Assembly: GCA_902475825.1 (NCBI GenBank)
Contig: CABSBA010000042.1
Span: forward strand, 1-10,038
Direction: 5' to 3'
DNA length: 10,038 bases
Origin: an uncultured Collinsella sp.
GTDB taxonomy: Bacteria > Actinomycetota > Coriobacteriia > Coriobacteriales > Coriobacteriaceae
Position numbers and translations under genes: made by a program. The notes under the pieces were generated by a model. That model was not told where the DNA came from and made no database searches. It saw only the letters and a list, made by a program, of their open reading frames with translations. Shown here piece by piece: positions 6,003-10,038 of the stretch; the stretch's first letter is position 1; the number at the start of each line of letters is the position of its first letter.

Positions 6003-6449
6003 TTAGAGCTCGAGGAGCTCTTCGCTGCCGTCGATATCGCAGAACCGCGCAGCAATGTTGCGGACCGAGAAGAATGCGAGGCGGCCGTCGTTGGCACTAT
6101 CGTGTTTCTCGCCAATGCCCACCATGTGCTTAAAGCCCGCCTGACGCACCTTGTCGCTCACGACTGCATCGTCCTCGAGCGCGGCCTCACCGGTTAACAC
6201 GATCCAGCACTCCCCCGGCTTCCAGCCCGATACCTCAAACTTGGGATTCGCGCTCAACTCCGCCCACACGTCCTTGTCGCGCGACGTGCAAAACCACAGC
6301 TTGCCGTCATCGACCATGGCAAACGAAAACGGCCTCACGCGGGGCTGATGCCCGTCGCTCGCATCGGTCGTGGCAAGATACCACGCCGGAATGCGCCTGA
6401 GATACGAGCAGACGCGCTCGAGCTGAGCCGTGCGATCGATGTCGGTCAT
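6003..6449 (-). CDS. Pyridoxamine 5'-phosphate oxidase-like split-barrel protein, first copy
   Basis: This is a 148-residue paralogue of the protein encoded just downstream. It has AWYLATTD, then PRVRPFSFA at 36-44, DGKLWFCTSRDKDVWAEL, and CWIVLTGEAALED, all in the order expected of an FMN-binding split barrel. The N-terminal arginine and serine of VRPFSF lie where FMN-phosphate contacts sit in the family. The ATG at 6449 has AGGGG upstream. It begins 30 bp after ecfT, so it is probably cotranscribed with the riboflavin transporter and controlled by the same FMN riboswitch. The exact reaction is unknown. A role as a flavoprotein reductase or oxidase is inference from family and context. The tandem copy suggests local duplication followed by divergence, since many positions differ. 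Confidence 0.85.
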   Translation of the reverse strand: MTDIDRTAQLERVCSYLRRIPAWYLATTDASDGHQPRVRPFSFAMVDDGKLWFCTSRDKDVWAELSANPKFEVSGWKPGECWIVLTGEAALEDDAVVSDKVRQAGFKHMVGIGEKHDSANDGRLAFFSVRNIAARFCDIDGSEELLEL

Positions 6450-6479
6450 AGAGACCCCTTTCTTGCGCTCGAATCGAGC

Positions 6480-7280
6480 TTAGAAGAGTTGAAGATTGAT
6501 AACGACAACGCATGTCACCAGCAGCGCCATCGCCACCGCGGCCAGTGCATCCCCGCGGCCAAACGTAAGCGCATGCAGACGCGTGCGCCCCTGCTCGCCG
6601 TGATAACAACGCGCATCCATGGCGGCCGAAAGCGTCTCGGCATGACGGAACACGCCGGTGAACAGCGGAATCGCCACACTGCCGAGCATGCGCACACCGC
6701 CGAGCGGACCGCCCGTCACGCGCGCGCCGCGACTTGCCTGTGCATCGGTCGTCTGTTTCATCTCGGTGGCAAATTGCGGCATAAACCGCAGCGCGATACC
6801 CATAATCATGCCGAGCTCGTGCGCCGGAAGCCCCACGCGCGCAAATGGTGCGAGCAGGCGCTCAAAACCCGCGGTGAGGTCGAGTGTCGGTGTGGTGAGT
6901 GTAATGGCGCTCATGCCGGCCATCATCAGGGTCAGACGGCACGCCATAAACGCCGCAGAACGCAGCGAGCCCTCGCTCACCTGCAAAAAGCCAAGCTGCC
7001 ACAGGATGCGGCCACTCTGGTCGGAAAACAGGTTGAGCACCGCGACCACCACGACAATCGCCAGCAATGGTGCCATCGATGATAGGACCCGGCGCAACGG
7101 CACCCGGGCTGCGAGATAGACCAGCACGACAAAAAATGCGACCGGAACCAGCCCGCAAAAGCTTCCGACGGTGAGCACGGTGACCAGAAATGCGAAACCT
7201 AGGAGCAACTTAGTACGCGGATCCAGGCGATGCACCGCGCTATCCCCGGGATAGTAGCTGCCAAATGAGAACGCCTCCAT
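6480..7280 (-). CDS. ecfT: ECF transporter transmembrane coupling protein EcfT
   Basis: EcfT is the membrane scaffold of energy-coupling-factor vitamin importers; it transmits ATPase movements to the substrate-binding S component. The 266-residue product opens with YYPGDSAVHRLDPRTK, typical of the family, then several hydrophobic segments (about 24-57, 68-85, 108-130, 155-168, 200-210 and 244-263). The two coupling-helix motifs that contact the ATPases are present as ASRG (182-185) and AMDARCYHG (220-228); Cys in place of Gly in the second is also common in Firmicute EcfT. The ATG at 7280 shares its A with the TAA of the ATPase gene (TAATG) and has GAGGAGG upstream, so translation is probably coupled. 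An in-frame start 45 bases earlier lies inside the ATPase gene and is unlikely. Confidence 0.93.
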   Translation of the reverse strand: MEAFSFGSYYPGDSAVHRLDPRTKLLLGFAFLVTVLTVGSFCGLVPVAFFVVLVYLAARVPLRRVLSSMAPLLAIVVVVAVLNLFSDQSGRILWQLGFLQVSEGSLRSAAFMACRLTLMMAGMSAITLTTPTLDLTAGFERLLAPFARVGLPAHELGMIMGIALRFMPQFATEMKQTTDAQASRGARVTGGPLGGVRMLGSVAIPLFTGVFRHAETLSAAMDARCYHGEQGRTRLHALTFGRGDALAAVAMALLVTCVVVINLQLF

Positions 7281-9184
7281 TAGCAGCCCTCCTCTCGCGT
7301 GGGCGCCTTGGAACCAGCCTGACACGGAACCCTCAAAGGCACGTCCGCGCAGCCCAGCAGCAAGCCGGCCAACTCGTCGGCTAGCGCCTCAACCGTATAA
7401 AGCTTGTCGCAGCGGAGCGGCACACCGGCTTGCGCAAGCGCCAGCGCCATGCGCTGGGCGGCAGGAACGCCCAGGCCGATCGATTTGAGCTCGTTCGCGC
7501 GCGCAAACACCTGCGCGGGCGTTCCCTCGGCAAACACGGCGCCCTCGTTCATCACAACGATACGGTCACAACAATTTGCCAGGTCATCCATGCTGTGCGA
7601 AACCATGACAACGGTCAGCCCCTCGCGATGGAGTCGACCGATGAGCCCTAGGAAATCCCTGCGGGCAGCCGGATCGAGGCCTGCCATGGGCTCGTCGAGC
7701 ACCAGCACCTCAGGTTCCATGGCGAGCACGCCGGCAAACGCCACGCGGCGCTGCTGGCCGCCCGAAAGCTCAAAGGGGCTCTTGTCGCCTATCGCGGCAA
7801 GGTCGAGGCCCACGCGTGCAAGCGATGATGCGACACGGCGTGCAACCTCGTCTTCTGGCAGGCCAAGGTTGCGCGGGCCAAACGCCACGTCCTGCGCCAC
7901 GGTCTCGGCAAATAGCTGGCGCTCGGGATACTGAAACACCACGCCGACCTTGGCCTTAACCGCGGCGGCGTCTTTCTTGCTTGATAGGTCGAGCCCCAGC
8001 GCGCAAACGCTTCCCTCCTGCGGACGAATCAACCCGTTGAGATGCTGAACCAGCGTCGATTTACCCGAGCCGGTATGACCCGCCAATCCCAGAAACTCGC
8101 CGCGGCGCACCGTCAGCGAAACATCACGTAGCGCCCAGGGGCTGTTTGGATCGTTGCCCCAAAGAGCTTGTTTGCTCGATGCGTCCGCAGTGGTCGAGCG
8201 CTTGCGCCATCGACGGCGCTCGCGGGCGCTCAGCGAGTAACTATGCGAGAGGTGCGAGATCTCGATAACGGGCTCCGACGCGGCTATCCCGTCGGCCGCA
8301 GAGGATCCATTGTCAAGCACATGAGAATCGGATGCGGAAGGATGCCCTGCGATGTCCGTCCCGCTCCGCTCGGCATAAGCCTGTGCAATCTCGGCGACCA
8401 TATCTGCCTCGCGCACCTGCGCGCAAACGGAAACGCCCTTCTCACGAAGTGCCCTACCTAGGCAGCACGATGCCGGCATATCCAGGTTCAGCCGCGCGAG
8501 TTCGTCCGCCCGCGTCAAGATCTCCTCGGGCGTACCGAGCATGGCAACGCGGCCCGCCTGGAAGACAGCAACGCGATCGGCCTCAGCGGCCTCTTCCATA
8601 AAGTGCGTAATCATCACGATGGTCATGCCGCGTTCGTGCAGCGCGTGACAGGCCTTCATAAGGCCCTTGCGCCCGCGCGGATCGAGCATCGAGGACGCCT
8701 CGTCCAAAATGAGCACACGCGGCTCCATGGCGAGCACGCCGGCAAGCGCCACGCGCTGCTTTTGGCCGCCCGAAAGCGCATGGGTCTCGTGGCGCTCAAA
8801 GCCCACCAGGCCCACGCCCTTCAGCGCCTCGCGTACGCGCTGCGCAATTTGCGCCGATGGCACGCCAAGGTTTTCGGGACCGAACGCAACGTCATCTTCG
8901 ACAAGCGTTGCCACCAGCTGGTCGTCGGGATTCTGGAATACCATGCCCGCGGTCGAACGAATGTCGTAGACCAGCTCGGGATCGGACACATCCATGCCGT
9001 TGATGCGTACCGTGCCCGCATCGGATTGCAACAGCGCATTCAGATGCTTGGCAAACGTCGACTTGCCCGACCCATTGCCACCGAGGATGCAGAAAAACTC
9101 ACCGTCCTCGATGTTCAGATCGACACCGTCGAGTGCCGACACGGCACCGTCATAGCTAAAGGAAACGCCCCGACACTCAATCAT
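7280..9184 (-). CDS. Fused ECF transporter ATPase EcfA1-EcfA2
   Basis: This 634-residue protein carries two complete ABC ATPase domains, which in most ECF transporters are separate EcfA1 and EcfA2 chains. Domain 1 (about 1-270) has Walker A GGNGSGKST at 35-43, Q-loop FQNPDDQ (83-89), signature LSGGQ (137-141), Walker B VLILDEA with Glu162, and switch His194. Domain 2 (about 305-600) has Walker A GHTGSGKST at 369-377, FQYPERQ (417-423), LSGGQ (473-477), Walker B VLVLDEP with Glu498, and switch His530. FxxP-(D/E)xQ and DVAFGP/RNLG segments are typical of EcfA. All ATP-site residues appear intact. The domains are joined by a low-complexity linker (about 275-305), and a basic insertion (RERRRWRKR, 321-329) lies before the core of domain 2. 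The start overlaps the ribU stop as ATGA. It acts on the cytoplasmic face, powering riboflavin uptake with EcfT and RibU. Confidence 0.93.
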   Translation of the reverse strand: MIECRGVSFSYDGAVSALDGVDLNIEDGEFFCILGGNGSGKSTFAKHLNALLQSDAGTVRINGMDVSDPELVYDIRSTAGMVFQNPDDQLVATLVEDDVAFGPENLGVPSAQIAQRVREALKGVGLVGFERHETHALSGGQKQRVALAGVLAMEPRVLILDEASSMLDPRGRKGLMKACHALHERGMTIVMITHFMEEAAEADRVAVFQAGRVAMLGTPEEILTRADELARLNLDMPASCCLGRALREKGVSVCAQVREADMVAEIAQAYAERSGTDIAGHPSASDSHVLDNGSSAADGIAASEPVIEISHLSHSYSLSARERRRWRKRSTTADASSKQALWGNDPNSPWALRDVSLTVRRGEFLGLAGHTGSGKSTLVQHLNGLIRPQEGSVCALGLDLSSKKDAAAVKAKVGVVFQYPERQLFAETVAQDVAFGPRNLGLPEDEVARRVASSLARVGLDLAAIGDKSPFELSGGQQRRVAFAGVLAMEPEVLVLDEPMAGLDPAARRDFLGLIGRLHREGLTVVMVSHSMDDLANCCDRIVVMNEGAVFAEGTPAQVFARANELKSIGLGVPAAQRMALALAQAGVPLRCDKLYTVEALADELAGLLLGCADVPLRVPCQAGSKAPTREEGC

Positions 9185-9771
9185 GCGCGGCCTTTGACCT
9201 GGTCCTTTTTAGGCGTGATGAGATTGGAAACTGCCTTATACACCGCCAGCGTCAACACCGAGTTAAGCACGGTCTTGATGAGGTTAAACGGCAAAACGGC
9301 GGGAAGCATGAGCGGCAGAATCACATCGGCCGAGCCATACCAGAACCATACGCCAATAGTAAGGTTTGCGACCATAGACAGCGCCGTAGCGGCAATGACG
9401 CCGAGCGCCAGGCCAATCACGGCACCCTTGTAGGTGTGCATCTTCTGATAGACGATAGCCGCAGGCAGAATATAGCCCATCGTGGCAACCAAGTTCATAA
9501 GCGCGCCGACCCAGTCGCCCGTGGTAAGCGCATGGATAACGATCGCCATAGCGGCAACAGCGGTACCGGCACCGGGGCCATATGCAAACCCACACACCAT
9601 CGCCGGCACCAGCGACGGGTCGTAGGTCAAAAACGGCGCCGAAGGAAGGATGGGCAGCTGCACGTACATAAACAGGGCACCCAAGGCGCACATCAACGCC
9701 ATGGTAACGAGCTGTTTGGTGCTCCACCTATTCGTGTTCTCAAAATGGATATGCTGCGACTGTTCAGACAT
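9181..9771 (-). CDS. ribU: Riboflavin ECF transporter S component RibU
   Basis: This is the substrate-binding membrane subunit of an ECF importer, assigned to riboflavin. The 196-residue product is almost wholly hydrophobic after a polar N-terminus, with about six predicted membrane helices (roughly 19-40, 53-66, 68-83, 92-108, 115-138 and 148-183). TM1 has MALMCALGA, which contains the AxxxA-type small-residue motif that packs against EcfT. FLTYDPSLVPAMV (47-59) matches the RibU family pattern FLxxDxSxxPAL. The FMN riboswitch directly upstream independently supports riboflavin as the substrate. I chose the ATG at 9771 because AGGTG precedes it and because an upstream in-frame ATG (9792) lies inside the conserved riboswitch core. 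It overlaps the ATPase gene by 4 bases. Other vitamin S components share the fold, but the riboswitch argues against them. Confidence 0.92.
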   Translation of the reverse strand: MSEQSQHIHFENTNRWSTKQLVTMALMCALGALFMYVQLPILPSAPFLTYDPSLVPAMVCGFAYGPGAGTAVAAMAIVIHALTTGDWVGALMNLVATMGYILPAAIVYQKMHTYKGAVIGLALGVIAATALSMVANLTIGVWFWYGSADVILPLMLPAVLPFNLIKTVLNSVLTLAVYKAVSNLITPKKDQVKGRA

Positions 9772-9783
9772 AAGATCACCTGC

Positions 9784-9963
9784 CTCTTTCATCCGGACTC
9801 TAACCGTTGGTACTGGGATCTCACCAGTTCAGCCGGCATGCGAACCAACGCACACACGGGTCGCGGACTCATCGGCTCGGCCGCAGGCACTTTACCTGCG
9901 CCACGGCGTCCCTTTGACACCGCCCGATTTACCGCCAGTGGGGAATTTCACCCCGCCCTGAAA
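9784..9963 (-). promoter_or_regulatory. FMN riboswitch (RFN element) controlling ribU
   Basis: Read on the minus strand, the segment contains the conserved RFN blocks in order: GGGCGGGGTGAAATTCCCC, then ACTGGCGGTAAA, the GCCTGCG hairpin side, ACTGGTGAGATCCCAGT, ACCAACGGTTAGAGTCC and GGATGAAAGAGG. Terminal TTTCA and TGAAA close P1. The ligand in this RNA class is FMN, which turns expression off. The region between P3 and P4 is expanded relative to the core. AGGTG, the ribosome site of ribU, follows the last block within a few bases, and no terminator hairpin with a U tract lies between, so control is probably at translation initiation. The target gene fits the ligand. Confidence 0.96.
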
Positions 9964-9974
9964 CAGCAATTGCA

Positions 9975-10002
9975 AGTGTAGCACGAGCGGATATTCGCGC
10001 AA
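9975..10002 (-). promoter_or_regulatory. Candidate promoter of the flavin operon
   Basis: On the minus strand TTGCGC (plus 9997-10002) and TACACT (plus 9975-9980) are 16 bp apart, and TGC just before TACACT makes an extended -10. Transcription would start near 9968, a few bases before the riboswitch. The -35 match is weak. The remaining bases to 10038 show no gene that I can support. Confidence 0.45.
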
Positions 10003-10038
10003 GTATGCCAAGGGTAATTTATGGTGGGGACCAGTTGC

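Noticed and set aside
6467..6479. Palindrome GCTCGAATCGAGC just after ecfT
   Set aside because: It could form only a five-bp stem with a three-base loop and no U tract, and lies next to the ribosome site of the following gene; too weak to call a terminator.
8603..9433. Open plus-strand frame of 276 codons opposite the ATPase and ribU genes
   Set aside because: It crosses two well-supported genes on the other strand and has no recognisable motifs.

Overview
The window is GC-rich, and almost every gene is packed on the minus strand. Protein style, gene order and the AT-rich repeat at the left edge suggest an actinobacterial gut anaerobe of the Coriobacteriia, most like Collinsella. That placement is inferred from general resemblance, not from a search. 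Two minus-strand operons fill the window, and a small rearranged region lies at the left edge.

Right part (10038 down to about 5440) is a flavin uptake operon. A likely promoter (9975-10002) leads into a well-conserved FMN riboswitch (about 9784-9963). It is followed by the riboflavin S component RibU (ATGA overlap with the next gene), a single-chain fusion of the two ECF ATPases EcfA1-EcfA2 (TAATG overlap with the next gene), the EcfT membrane coupler, and two tandem paralogues of the FMN-binding split-barrel (pyridoxamine phosphate oxidase-like) family. The operon probably ends at a nested hairpin (5446-5498). Together it encodes a dedicated riboflavin importer repressed by FMN, with two candidate flavin-using proteins downstream.

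Middle part (about 5410 down to 399) is an arginine biosynthesis operon, argC-argJ-argB-argD. It starts at a likely promoter whose -10 box sits between the arms of a perfect 12-bp inverted repeat, a good candidate for an ArgR operator. argC carries a frameshift about 66 bases into the gene, probably a 7-base loss, so the copy shown here is broken unless the sequence is wrong. A hairpin followed by six U lies between argC and argJ and may act as an attenuator or terminator. argF, which often follows argD, is absent here.

Left edge (1-398) holds no intact gene that I can defend. A hairpin downstream of argD is followed by an AT-rich element of about 215 bp with imperfect 30-bp terminal inverted repeats. 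Directly beyond it lies the C-terminal motif of an anthranilate synthase / chorismate-binding enzyme with its upstream part missing. This looks like a rearrangement junction at a dispersed repeat, or a contig join at one.

I do not see a wholly new system. The points most worth checking are the repeat element and its junction, the argC frameshift, the palindromic operator around the arg promoter, and the extension of the FMN-riboswitch operon into two split-barrel flavoproteins.
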